Source: an uncultured bacterium
Lineage (GTDB): Bacteria > Patescibacteriota > Gracilibacteria > Absconditabacterales > Absconditicoccaceae
NCBI GenBank assembly: GCA_903918675.1
Contig: CAIXFE010000111.1
Location: 1-38,794, forward strand
DNA length: 38,794 nucleotides
Direction: 5' to 3'
Part shown: piece by piece, positions 19,414 through 30,976 of the stretch
Layout of the letters: each line of letters opens with the position of its first letter
Numbering within the stretch: the stretch's first letter is position 1
Translations under genes and position numbers: made by a program
The notes under the pieces: generated by a model
Database searches by the model: none
What the model was told of the DNA's origin: nothing
Seen by the model: only the letters and a program-made list of their open reading frames with translations

Positions 19414-19444
19414 AAAAAGAAAAAATCTGAATCGGATCAGATTT
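19414..19444 (-). terminator. Intrinsic terminator on the minus strand, probably that of tRNA-Leu
   Basis: AAATCTGA (19423-19430) pairs perfectly with TCAGATTT (19437-19444). On the minus strand the hairpin is followed by TTTTTCTTTTT. Its only plausible client is a minus-strand transcript entering from the right. If the element at 19477-36142 is removed, that transcript is tRNA-Leu. Confidence 0.6.
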
Positions 19445-19476
19445 CAGGTAATATATAGCAATAATTGAAGTCAAAT

Positions 19477-19488
19477 TACCCAGAGGGG
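19477..19488 (+). repeat. attL: 12-nt direct repeat of the tRNA-Leu 3' end
   Basis: TACCCAGAGGGG here equals the first 12 bases of the + strand image of tRNA-Leu (36131-36142), in the same orientation. It marks the left end of the integrated element. Confidence 0.75.
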
Positions 19489-19632
19489 TCAGTAACTAGA
19501 ACCTTTGATTCTGAGGCATTTGGACTGTATAAATCCTTCCTCTTGAAAAACAAAGATGTTATCATGGCAATATATAGCTATCTAGAATATTTTCACAAGG
19601 ACAAGTTAAAAAATTGTCTAGCTTTTTCTTAA
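19489..19632 (+). pseudogene. Detached 3' end of the serine recombinase gene (47 codons) at the left end of the element
   Basis: Read in frame from attL (YPEG), this stretch gives SVTRTFDSEAF through NCLAFS and then TAA. It has no start of its own in the integrated state. Joined at the 12-nt repeat, it continues the recombinase frame exactly (four in-frame codons in the repeat). The link is inferred from the sequence; an open frame of this length could arise by chance. Confidence 0.5.
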
Positions 19633-19672
19633 AATGCCCAGTCCACCTAGATTTACATACTCATTATATTAT

Positions 19673-20119
19673 ATGACCTGATTGATACGAGAAAATACCT
19701 GATATGTACGAGATGTTGAAATAGACTGACCGAAACCCAGTCTTAGATATGCCAAGAAACAAACCGAATCATGGTGTCCCTATTGTTGATGAGAACGTAT
19801 ATGGAAGTTTGGGGCTAATTCAGCTAGAACTCCAAGGTATCAATGTCATGAGTGCGATAAAACATTCTCCTTTTGAGGTAAGAAGAAGCGAGTCTATACA
19901 AATGTTTTTAAGAAAGATGTAGTTTTCTATTACCAAATAGGTAGTTATTGAGGGGTCAGATCTACATCAAGAGCTTGTGGGGTAAGTATAAACACCCTTT
20001 ATAGGTGGTTATGACAGTATGGCAATGATACATTATATCGACCACATACCAAGAATAAACAGCATTGATACAAATTTATACCGACTGGTGTCATGTATAC
20101 AGAAACTTTATGTACATAG
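19673..20119 (+). CDS. Zinc-ribbon plus helix-turn-helix protein, IS1/IS1595-like transposase N-terminal part
   Basis: The 148-residue protein has a four-Cys ribbon (WCPYCGGE...YQCHECDKTFSF) at about residues 38-66 and then an HTH segment (GVRSTSRACGVSINTLYRWL) near residues 88-107, the same order as InsA-type and IS1595-type N-termini. The catalytic domain is absent, and no partner frame, inverted repeats or target duplication is seen, so it is either an IS remnant or a free-standing DNA-binding protein. Eight UGA glycines include both in CPYCGGE. In the circular form it would lie 40 nt after the recombinase, before the terminator at 20267. Confidence 0.65.
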
Positions 20120-20266
20120 TGCTATGTCTTAAAGGGTAGTAGAAGGATAAGCCCCACCTAGCTTTCCATATCATTTTGGTTGTGGTAGATTTCGCCCCTG
20201 TCTTCGATAAGTTATTGAACTTATTTAATAGTTCTGCATAGTAATATCATAAGGATTAATCAACAG

Positions 20267-20300
20267 GATGTTCACACTTAAAAAGTGAACATCTTTTTTT
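20267..20300 (+). terminator. Strong intrinsic terminator
   Basis: GATGTTCAC (20267-20275) pairs perfectly with GTGAACATC (20285-20293) over a 9-nt loop, followed by seven T. It closes the left-end transcription unit. The rest of 20120-20444 is AT-rich and shows no gene. Confidence 0.85.
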
Positions 20301-20444
20301 ATCAGACATAACTGACAGTCAGACAATAAAATAAATAAAAAAATATTATTCACATGAGGTGGAAAAATAAGAGTGCACCACCCCATAAAATAATATATAC
20401 ATAAACAAAAAAATACCCTTATAAATATTTTTCAAAAAAACTCA

Positions 20445-20924
20445 TTAACCCAATATTTTTTTCTTTTTGCTTTTAAACTCTTTTTCAGTGATAATTCATT
20501 TTTTCATTAGATTCCGAAGTTTTTCTATTTCATCAGCTTCGTTCTGATTTTGTGCTTCAATTGTCATATGATCCTCTATATATTTTTTTATTTGTAATGC
20601 TTTTGTTCAATTCTTTTTTCAGAAGAATGTTATGGTGTTTTCATCTTTCTGTTCCTCTGTATATGAATTAGAGAAAAAGCCTTTTTTCTTAACTATATTC
20701 CCTCATACTAGAGAAAAATTTATAGAACCCTCCAATATACCTATATTATTGATACTTATGGCTACGATGTTTTTAAAAAAAATATCTTTTCGTCAATTAG
20801 AATCTGGTCAGCGCAAAAACGCTCCCCATGTGGTTCTATCAAGCCTGATGAATTTCTTATAAAGTTGAAGTTTCCCATTGTTTCAAGAGATCTCAATAAT
20901 AGGTTGATCATCAGCCATCTTCAT
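20445..20924 (-). CDS. PH-like plus SHOCT-domain protein
   Basis: The 159-residue protein has a beta-rich N-terminal part (IIEISGNNGKLQLYKKFIRLDR and a central IVAISINNIGILEGSINFSL) resembling PH-like domains that often precede SHOCT. It ends in EIEKLRNLMKKGIITEKEFKSKKKKILG, a textbook SHOCT domain (short helical C-terminal domain with a KGIIT turn). SHOCT domains are thought to mediate oligomerisation or nucleic-acid contact; the role here is unknown. It is the last gene of a three-gene operon (gap 19 nt). UGA glycines include the one in the SHOCT turn. Confidence 0.75.
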
Positions 20925-20943
20925 AAGGAGAAGTTAAAATATA

Positions 20944-21243
20944 TTATTTCTTTCTATGTTTATCGTCCCATACAGTTATACCAAGCCATACAGCGACAAT
21001 AAGAATAATACAAATTGTCCCTACCTTTATAGCCTCATTTTGACTCCTTTCGTCTTCAGCTTTTTCTATTCCAGCCACATCGGGTTCTGCATCCATTTTT
21101 GCTTGATCTTGATCTGCCATATAATCCTCATATCTATTATCATCACACACAGTATTTCAATGGCATGGATCATCATTTCCCACCGCATAGGTAAAATTCA
21201 TAAACAATGGGAACAAAATCATAGCTAGACAAATATTCCGCAT
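20944..21243 (-). CDS. Small exported or membrane protein with C-terminal helix
   Basis: The 99-residue protein has an N-terminal signal-like segment (ICLAMILFPLFMNFTYA), an acidic middle rich in Asp/Glu, and a C-terminal hydrophobic helix (VGTICIILIVAVWLGITVW) followed by DDKHRKK. This gives a type I-like orientation with the acidic part outside. No family was recognised. It lies between the SLH-like and SHOCT genes with gaps of about 20 nt. Confidence 0.65.
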
Positions 21244-21264
21244 AATGAACTTAGACTTTAAAAA

Positions 21265-22098
21265 TTAAAAATCTTGATATGTAATATTGCCATCTTGATT
21301 TTGATGGTTTCTATATTCAGGGTTAGCGTATTCAAACATATAAATCGCTATACTTCCTCTTGGTTCTAAGTCTTTATCTCGAGTCCTATGGCCAAATAAT
21401 CACATCTCATATCCTTTCGCTGCGTAAGCATCCCAATAATTCGTTCCGGTCTCGGGCAACATTCAGACAATAGATCTGATGAATACCGTTTGAGAGGCAT
21501 TGACTGTTATATTTCACTTAGGATCGAACTTACCATTGTATCATTTGAAGATTCCTAATCTACATGCCAAGATAATATCGTCTACCAAATCAGGAGTTGC
21601 TTGATTGATGTCTGAGAAGGTACATGGAAGATTAGGATTCTCAGTCTTTCAAATAATATCTCTTGCAAAGATTCCGTAGAATTTAGAGGCTTGTTCTCTA
21701 GTGACTTTTTGTGCAGGGAGATATGTAGCGACTGTGTTATATGAAGTCAGTCCGTTATCGTACATCCACGTTATAGCACTTTGGACTTCATTGAGACGCC
21801 TAGGATCTTGGGGATCAGACACTTTTAATGTTTGTCACTGTGTTTGTGCTGGAGGTGATAAATCATTCGGGATAGGATTGTTTATACAATCTACAGTTTC
21901 TACATAATCACTAGGATTAGATGAGTACGTATGTCCTGCTGGGAAAGTATACTGACAAAACACTACAGGATTATGGTAGTAATCATAGTCTGAGATAGTA
22001 AATGGTGCCGACCAAGGTACCATGTCATTTGGGATCAATGTAGCATGTGCGAATCCTGTAAAGAGTAATAGCGCCGCTAGGGCTAGTAATTTTTTCAT
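21265..22098 (-). CDS. Secreted protein with SLH-like (S-layer homology) region
   Basis: The 277-residue protein starts with a clear signal peptide (MKKLLALAALLLFTGFAHA). After about 75 residues containing Cys, it shows an SLH-type module: VTREQASKFYGIFARDI, CTFSDINQATPDLVDDIILACRLGIFKGYNGKFDPKG and VNASQTVFIRSIVGML, then AYAAKGYEMGLFGHR with EPRGSIAIYMFEYA, matching the TR.e.a / F.D / A...Gi..G...g.F.P pattern. SLH domains bind pyruvylated cell-wall glycan. As cargo on the element it may alter the host surface. It is the first gene of the minus-strand operon. Confidence 0.78.
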
Positions 22099-22143
22099 GT
22101 GTGTAATGAAGGACTAAAAACATCTAATGGAATCAGATGTGAG

Positions 22144-22210
22144 ATTATACATAAAAATAGATATTTCAATATGAAATGAACTATAATTCGTCCCACAGTA
22201 TCGTCTGTGG
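22144..22210. promoter_or_regulatory. Divergent regulatory region between the SLH operon and the XRE gene
   Basis: A minus-strand TATAAT (+ strand ATTATA, 22144-22149) lies 46 nt before the SLH gene start. The inverted repeat CCACAG-N6-CTGTGG (22193-22198, 22205-22210) is a possible operator for the XRE protein encoded next to it. It does not resemble known C-box sequences. Confidence 0.4.
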
Positions 22211-22265
22211 TTTTATATGGTGGCATACTATATTATCCATTATTTATCTCTATAACGGGTAGGTA

Positions 22266-22475
22266 ATGGATTTTAAGAAAAAGTTTTGAGACAGGGTAAG
22301 ACTTTTGAGGACAGAAAAATGATACTCTCAAGAGGGGTTTGCTACTTTCTGCAAGCTCCATAGGACTTATATGGGACTGATTGAAAGATGAAAAGCTAAT
22401 ATTACTTTGGAAAATATATTACTGATTGCGAAAAAACTAGGCATTACTGCTAGTGAGTTATTGAAAGGAATATAA
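22266..22475 (+). CDS. XRE-family transcriptional regulator (controller-protein-like)
   Basis: The 69-residue protein is a bare HTH_3 domain: [57 protein letters not shown]. The order SQE, then TYMGLIERG, then T-LENI is that of small phage-type repressors and of restriction-modification C proteins. Three glycines are UGA. It converges with the HEPN gene at the end of the restriction operon (24 nt between stops) and lies divergently from the SLH operon, so it may control either one. Confidence 0.85.
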
Positions 22476-22499
22476 ATAGTTGAAATATATCCGCAAAGA

Positions 22500-23513
22500 C
22501 TAGTTTTGATCTGTTTTCTTGATAATCCTTCTCTGAACCATAATAGCTTCTTCCATTTTATTTATAAATGATAAGACTCTAATTCACAAATTTTGAATTA
22601 TTTGATTGTCAATTAGTAATTCTCATCAAATAGTCTTTTTACCATTTCTATGGAAGATGTCGTGTCTATTTTGGATATCTTCTGAGAATGAAAACACATC
22701 TTTAGGAACTTTTATTCATAAAATATTTTCGAATAGATGTGCAACTAGACTAATCTTGTGGAATATTATTTGATCCATTTCCATTTTTATGTAGTTTCTA
22801 ATATACTCATCAACTAATAATCATTTACCTTCTTTATACAGGTTACTAAACGAAATCTTTTTTTCGAAGTTTTCCGGTTTATATTCTAGAAACCTCTTCA
22901 TATTGTTTTCTGTAGACATTACTTCTGATTTAAATGCATCTCAAATATAAGACTCCAGAGTGGTTATTAGAGAACCATATAATAATAAATGAAGAAAGTC
23001 ATCAGTTGCTGTTGTGGATAATGTTAATATGTTTTCTATTGTTTTTTTAGCATCTTCTAAATGAGTTGAAGATATTCAGAAATAATCTTCCCTATATAAT
23101 GAACAATCATATCATTCTATTAATGTTAGATCATTTAGGTTTTCAATATATGACCTATTGTAATCAAAGAAACTGATGTCTTGTAATCATTTTAATACAT
23201 CTTCTTTCTTATCGGGGAGTTCTTCTTCTAATTTTTTATACAAACTTCCATTAGCAGCCCTAGAAAAGTATTTATCCTTTTCTAATTCTTTAAATTCTTT
23301 TGGAAGTTCAGTCCATGTTTCTCATTTTTGTATAATTCTCACTGATCATAGATTTATTAATGGTTTATCTATATTTTCTAGATAATAACAATTAAACAAA
23401 GAAAAAAAGCCATAATCATTTCGATTGTCGTGGATTAAAAATATACATGGAAAATCTTCTTTTCAGGACAAATATCTTCATTTTGAGCTATATGTTCTAA
23501 GATAAAACTTCAT
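22500..23513 (-). CDS. HEPN-motif protein at the end of the type I restriction operon
   Basis: The 337-residue protein has RHDIFHRNGK at residues 282-291, matching the R-x4-H catalytic motif of HEPN RNases/toxins, within a helical C-terminal half that also has LITTLESYIGDAF (about 180-192) as an earlier HEPN-type helix. The N-terminal half (about 1-130) is beta/alpha and unrecognised. HEPN proteins commonly cut RNA in toxin and abortive-infection systems. It starts 13 nt after hsdS, so co-transcription is likely. Whether it is a toxin, and what restrains it, is inference; no obvious antitoxin (MNT-type nucleotidyltransferase) is adjacent. Confidence 0.7.
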
Positions 23514-23526
23514 CCTGTACTATTAT

Positions 23527-24816
23527 TTATCTAAAAACTTCACTCAGTACACTTTCCATTAATTTTTCTCCATTCTCTTTTGCCTCATTGACTTGAGCTT
23601 CTAACTGATCACAAAGATTCATAAGCTCATCTACTTTAGCAACAATACGTTTTTGTTCTGCAAGTGGTGGAAGCGGGATTGTTATATTTATCATCCTAGT
23701 TAATCAAAGATCACGATTTGATATTCACTGAGTGTATTTTTGTGATTGTTCATAACAATGAGGACTATTTAATGCCAATTCTAAATATTTATTGGAAAGC
23801 AATATTTGATTAAATTTAAGTAATGCAACATGTACTCGTACACTGAATTCATTTTCTAAATCATTAATCTTTGCAATTCAGGTTGTTCATCATTTAGTAT
23901 ATAATATGTCTCATTTCTCTGGTTTTGTGCGTTTTGTAAATTCTTTATGATCATCATAGGAAACATATTTTACATCAGACAAATCGACCGATCATATTTT
24001 TATATTTCTTGCTGATAAAAACATAATTCATTTTCATTTATCAACATAATCTGGAGAATAATGAGGTCAGTCTGTAGCGGTATAAATAATATCCCCCAAC
24101 CTCGTCCATTCCCAATTTTTAGGTAATTCAAAAATTACATCGGCCTCACTAATTGGGATAATATTTTTAAAACGCTTAATCTTTTTCTCTTTTATGAGTT
24201 GTTCTTTCTCCTTCATGATTTTTTTCAAAAGATTATTAGCCGGTTCATCATTTGCGTCTTGCATAATAAATCTCCCTTGGATTGCATCTTGAAGAAAAGA
24301 TTTACGAAGTCTTTTTACAAAGTCCTGGTTTTCAAAGTTCATATTTTGAATTTTCTCGATAATAACGGAATCCTTTTGAGCACCCTTTACAAAATCTATT
24401 TGCTTTTCAATACTCGGGATATCTATTTCTATTTTTCATAAATCATCAAAACTCAAAGTTTTCCTTACTCATCCATGGGTATGCTGATTGATTTCAATAA
24501 GTCACTTTTTGCTTTTCAGAAAATTCAAAAGCAAAGAAGGAATAATTTTATTCTCATCTACTTTAAAAACCACATAAGCAGTGCTTACAGCTCACAATTT
24601 TCAATCAAACAAACCAATAGATCAAACATTAATTCTATATGGATTATATGCAAAATAATTTTTTCTAATAATCTTGTAGTTTGAAATATCTTCGCTCACT
24701 CTTCTTGTGGACTTTTCTATACCTGTTTTATTATTTACTCAAAAATTTTCTATCGTCTGGTTTTCTCAGACTCTTTCTGAAGATTCTTGAATTATTTCTG
24801 ATAAAAACATTCTCAT
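23527..24816 (-). CDS. hsdS: Type I restriction enzyme specificity subunit
   Basis: The 429-residue protein has two halves with type I S features: the first target-recognition region leads to SIEKQIDFVKGAQKDSVIIEKI, and the second begins ELPKNWEWTRLGDI and ends PLPPLAEQKRIVAKVDELMNLCDQLEAQ, the conserved helical spacer that contacts HsdM. The start ATG follows the hsdM TAG directly (MRMFLSEI). The N-terminal half looks a little short because it lacks an initial WxxxxLG segment, so the first TRD may be partial. S directs the complex to a bipartite DNA site. Over a dozen UGA glycines occur. Confidence 0.87.
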
Positions 24817-26244
<1,428 letters not shown>

Positions 26245-26270
26245 AAAAGTTTTATTAGAATAATAAAAAG

Positions 26271-28310
26271 TTATAGAGTAATTCACATTTGCTGAATTTT
26301 TGTTGTCATCTTTTCAACAAATCGTGGTGTTTTTGATAATTCATCCTTTGGATTGTTCCCAATGAGTTGATTTATACCATCCTTTATGTCTCAGCAATAA
26401 TCCTTCATTGAATAAAAAGAATAAACTGATTCAAAGTCTCATATATTATTATCAATGAATGATATTATGTCATTCCCCGAGACCGTCATCCCCCTAATTT
26501 CTGTGTACTTACGAATGATTTCTTTGTAACTTCATCTTCAATTTACAATCTTGTCTGTATTGAATTTTTCGTTATTCTTCCAATCGGTTATAAATTGGTT
26601 GTATAGACTATCTTTATATGTCTGTTTATCAAATGGCTGTTCTTTACTAATAAAATATGACTCTACATTATCCGGATGATACCAATAATTTTCAATAGCA
26701 TAATAGTCTAAGACTAGAGTATTTGTTTCTGACTGAATAAAAAGCATTTCTGCTTCGGACAAAAAATCTCTATCCATGATTCAATAGATAGGACATCATC
26801 TCTGAGTATTACTATATACATGATTTTTATTCCCCGCTTTAAGAAAATAGATGTTAGTCAATCACAATAAGTCAAACTGTTCTTTATTCGTATTCTCACA
26901 ATAAATAAACGTTTTATTGTTCTCTCTTTCTCTATTTATTTCTAGTTGTAGTTGGTCATTTGCATTCTGCTCTTGTTGTAACTGCTCTGCGAGAACTCAT
27001 GTTTTAATTTCGAATTGTTTTAATCTTTCCTTATCTAGGCGTAGCGTCTCCATCTTCTTTTCTAATTCAGCTATGGTTCTTGACTCATCGATAATTCATA
27101 AATCATCATAAATTTTTTCTAATATTGTTTTATCTCCTTTTCAAAACAGGACTTTAACTTCTTCCTTATCAAATCATGTCTGATCATCATAATGGATAAT
27201 TTTACTATTTCATTCTCACGCTTTAAAAACCCTATAAATAGAGACCCTTCTATCAGATAAAATTACATCATCTGGATCTTTGATAGACAGAAATTCTCTC
27301 GCATGAGTAGTTATAAAGATTTGTTTATTTATGGAATACTTGTCATAAAAACTTTTTGCTAGTTCTATACTATTTTTATACTCGTAGGAATTCTCTGGTT
27401 CTTCAAATCACCATATAATATATTTGTTTTTCTCTGATTTGGATATCTCTTCTAGAATGTTTGGTATAAATTTAGCTTGGATGCCATCTCACCTCGATGT
27501 TAATAATATATTCTGCTCTCATGTTTCTACCTCAATATTCTTTTTGAAATCTAACATTTGCTGCTCAAATAGAAACCTTGCATCCAATCATGTAGATTTT
27601 TTAAATTTATCAAATAAGGTTCATGTCTGTTCTCTTATAGATCATTGTAAATTCTCTGTAGCTTCTCTTATCTTCTCGCTTGATTGTTGATTTAATTTTT
27701 CTTGTAATTCACTATATAACTCCTTGAAAAAATAAATATCTTTTATCGCTGGGATATAATGAAATTCAAATTTATGTAAAAATTTTGTTGTCTGTGCCTT
27801 TAATGAATTTATTGTATTTTTAATACTAGTCTGTTGTTCTTTTGATCATATTTCCATCTCATTAATTTTCTGTTTGTTCTCAAATTTATAAGTAGACTCT
27901 ACATTATTATTCCACTCTCATTCTGGTTTAAATGCAGTCCATCTCTTACTTATCCAAAATTTCTTAGGCAAAGATCATCTAGTCTCATCAGGGACATTGA
28001 AATGTAATTTAACCTCTATAAATGCCGTCGTTTTCCTAATATCTTTATCCTCTTCTTTTGTCTTTTTCTTATCCTTGTACATTTCATCTATATTTATCAA
28101 CTGAATTCTAGAAAAATCTCTATCGAAATTAAATGGCTTACCATCTGCTACGTTATTATTAAAAAAGAGATTTAGTATTCTCAGAACGTTTGACTTCCCC
28201 GAATCGTTCGATCAAGAAAATATATTTATATCTCTTAGATTATAAATTTTTACCGGGTTATCTGAGAACGATCTAAAATATTTTATCTCTATCTTTTCAA
28301 CTATTTTCAT
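26271..28310 (-). CDS. AAA (AAA15/OLD-like) ATPase fused to a DUF4435/TOPRIM-like domain, PARIS AriA-AriB-like
   Basis: The 679-residue protein starts MKIVEKIEIKYFRSF, with Walker A GSNDSGKS at residues 33-40 (first Gly is UGA, 28212-28214), WGFEEPENSYEY near 302 (Walker B-like Glu pair) and IFITTHAREFL near 330. A coiled coil runs about 405-465 (ELEKKMETLRLDKERLKQ). The C-terminal part has FIYCENTNKEQFDLL (acidic TOPRIM-like motif I), YGIMDRDF near 510 (DxD) and LDYYAIENYW, matching the DUF4435 pattern. AAA15 plus DUF4435 is the make-up of the PARIS defence system, which also occurs as a single fused chain. It sits between hsdR and hsdM. Alternative: a RloA/OLD-type ATPase. Start 28310 was preferred to 28394, which would overlap hsdR. 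Confidence 0.75.
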
Positions 28311-28333
28311 CTCTTGATGAAAAAAAATAAAAA

Positions 28334-30682
28334 TTAAACATAAATCATTTTTTCCAATTCCATAACCATCTCCAGATATCTTTCTTTTCATCAAAAAATA
28401 TTGGTAACAATTTCATATGGAGTGCCAATATCTATGAAAGGATGTACTTTAAGGACATTGATATCTTCTATCGATTCTATGCCCTGGTCTGCATACTTAT
28501 CAAGTAATAATTCTATAACTTCTTTTGCCTGCTCTCCATATTTACCAAATCCGTCATGTTTCTTTGCATTATTTGCTCTTTCTTGTCTTGTAAGTGGTGG
28601 TCTATCGAAGGCAAGATAGCAGACTAAATCAAATGGATCTAGGTTTTTATTTATCTGAGCTTGTAATTCTTCTATAAAGATACCCTTTTCTTCCAATTCA
28701 TGAATGACAGGATGTTTTTTATCGGCACTTCTCCATGCCTCCAAGAAGCTATCTAACGATTTATACTCATTTAGGATGTTTCTCTTGGTGTAGTCTTTTA
28801 GTGATTCTGTAATCAATTTCCCATCAGTTCCTATATACTGTATTCTTTCTTGAGAAACTTCAACAGTGACTCATTGGACCAATATCTTTTTGACTCATTC
28901 AGATTCTTCTTTTTTTGCATTGATGATGGTATCATCTTTGCCTATTTGTTCATCGGGACTTTGGTCTTCATCTTCAGAAAGTATTTTATCTGGGTCTAAT
29001 GGCTCATCGGCCTTGGGTGCATAAACAACAACCGGAGTACCATCAAACATTGGATCAGCGAAGTTATTTGTTGCTTTTCTAAAGTCTATGATTGTGAAGT
29101 ATAACTTGCCATAATCTTCTCTTACTCTAGTTCATCTACCTATAATTTGTTTAAACTCGGTCATCGAGTTGATGATAGTGTCAAGAACAATAACTTTGCA
29201 TGTTTGAGCGTCGACTCAGGTAGTGAGAAGTTTGGATGTAGTGACTACAACAGGATATTTTTCTTTTGGATTTATGAAATTATCAAGCTGTGCCTTACCT
29301 TCTTTTTCATCGCCGGTCATCCTCATGATATACTTATTATTCTTCTTTACTTCATCCGCGTTTTCGTTGACTAAGGCTTGTCTCATCCTCTCTGCATGAT
29401 CTATATCCACACAAAAAATAATGGTCTTTGAATACCTATCGGTCGCCTTGAGAAATTCAGTTACTTTTTTTGCGACTTGTTCTGTTCTCTCTTTGATGAC
29501 TAACGATCTATCGTAGTCCTTGAGGTTATATATCCTGTCAGGTATCTCATTTCAGAAAAAATCTAACTGTCCTTTGTATGGCCTTCGCTCATCATCGATA
29601 TTGAGTCAAACCTTTATTACTTTGTATGGGGCAAGAAATCAATCTTCGATACCTTGTCTGAGCGAATAGGTGTATACCGATTCCCCAAAGTATGTACTTG
29701 TTGAAATATCTTCGGTTTCTTTTGGCGTCGCAGTAAGACCTATCTGTGTTGCATGAGTAAAGTATTCAAGTATTTGTCTCCATGCCGAATTCTCTTTTGC
29801 TGACCCTCTATGACACTCATCGACTATGATGAGGTCAAAGAAATCCGGACTAAATTCTTTGTATATATTACTGAATTCCTCAGCGCCTGTCATTCATTGG
29901 TAGAGTGCTAGATATATTTCATATGACTTATCGACAGTCCTGTGTATGATTTTGGTCATATGCTCTCAGAATTGTTTGAAGTCATTAATCATAGTCTGGT
30001 CGATCAATATATTTCTATCTGCTAAATATAATATTCTTTTCTTCTCCTTTGCCTTCCAGAGTCTTCGGATAATTTGAGAAGCAACATAGGTCTTGCCTGT
30101 ACCCGTAGCCATCACTAATAAGATTCTATCTTGTTTCTTGGCTACTGCCTCCACTGCCTTGTTGATAGCTATTTCTTGATAATATCTAGGTTGCCTGCCA
30201 CTACCGTCATCATAATAATCGGACATAATGAGGGGTTCCTTATCATCAGTAATACCTTTATACTTCTTGTATTTTAAAAATAGTTCCTGGGGGCCAGGGA
30301 ACTGTTTTAAGGATAACTCATTTTCTACCTTACCGGCGTCTTTTGTTCTATCGTGTTCCAAGAATCCATCACCATTGCTACTGTATACAAAAGGGATATC
30401 CAACATTTGTGCGTACCCAAGGGCTTGTTGCATCCCATCACCGACAGTGTGTTTATTATCCTTGGCTTCAATCACGGCGATAGGGAAGTTATTCTGATAA
30501 TACAAAATATAGTCAGCCCTCTTTGGCTCTCATCTAGCGATGGTTTTGCCCTGTACCTTAATTCTACCTTTGGTAAAGGAGACCTCTTCTCTAATTTGTT
30601 CGTCAGATCGCCCTGCCTCTATGATAGCAGGAGTTATAAACTTAGAACATATATCTCTCTCGGTAAGAGTTTTCTTGTCCAT
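28334..30682 (-). CDS. hsdR: Type I restriction enzyme restriction/translocation subunit
   Basis: The 782-residue protein has the N-terminal nuclease region with [20 protein letters not shown] (E-x-K, residues about 65-84), SF2 helicase motifs [10 protein letters not shown] near 192 and DECHRG near 286, GLTATP, a second RecA-like lobe with QIIGRGTRVRED, and a C-terminal part of the EcoEI R type. It translocates DNA and cuts unmodified DNA with HsdM and HsdS. It is the first gene of the operon. UGA glycines occur (including GG near the C-terminus at TNIFGGKE), so the protein would be truncated under the standard code. Confidence 0.94.
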
Positions 30683-30731
30683 TTTATCCAGCAAAATTAA
30701 AAAATGATGCGATATATAAACGATATATCAT

Positions 30732-30760
30732 ATATATACGTATATATGATGTTTTTTCAA
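30732..30760 (-). promoter_or_regulatory. Predicted hsdR operon promoter overlapping a 16-nt palindrome
   Basis: On the minus strand, TTGAAA (30760 to 30755), a 16-nt spacer and TATATA (30738 to 30733) form a promoter about 50 nt upstream of hsdR. The perfect palindrome ATATATACGTATATAT (30732-30747) overlaps the -10 box and could be an operator. The region 30761-30900 is AT-rich with a duplicated AATATAATAAAC unit. Confidence 0.4.
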
Positions 30761-30976
30761 CTAACAAAAAAATAAAATGAAATGAATTATATTCTCCAAA
30801 AAATAAAAGAGAAAATATAATAAACAATATAATAAACAATATAATTAGATGAGTTATATTTTCTTTTTGCCAGTCGAGAACCGCTATTTCGTGTTGCAAT
30901 ACAATCGAAAATTATTATATAGTTTTTACATAAGATTTATCTTAGAGTAAAAAACAAAAAACAAAATAAAAGAAAA

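Noticed and set aside
19673-20119. Complete insertion sequence
   Set aside because: No catalytic domain, terminal inverted repeats or target duplication were found around it.
26271-28310. Gabija GajA or anticodon nuclease RloC/PrrC
   Set aside because: No GajB-type helicase gene is adjacent, and the anticodon nuclease signature was not seen; AAA plus DUF4435-like features fit better.
28310-28394. Longer start for the ATPase gene at 28394
   Set aside because: It would overlap the 3' end of hsdR and add residues without resemblance to the family; the inner ATG starts the usual KIEIKYFRSF strand.
30684-30899. An open frame on the minus strand just upstream of hsdR (71 residues, hydrophobic)
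   Set aside because: It covers the AT-rich promoter region and its duplicated AATATAATAAAC unit, and the hydrophobic composition follows from AT content. No motif or neighbour supports it.
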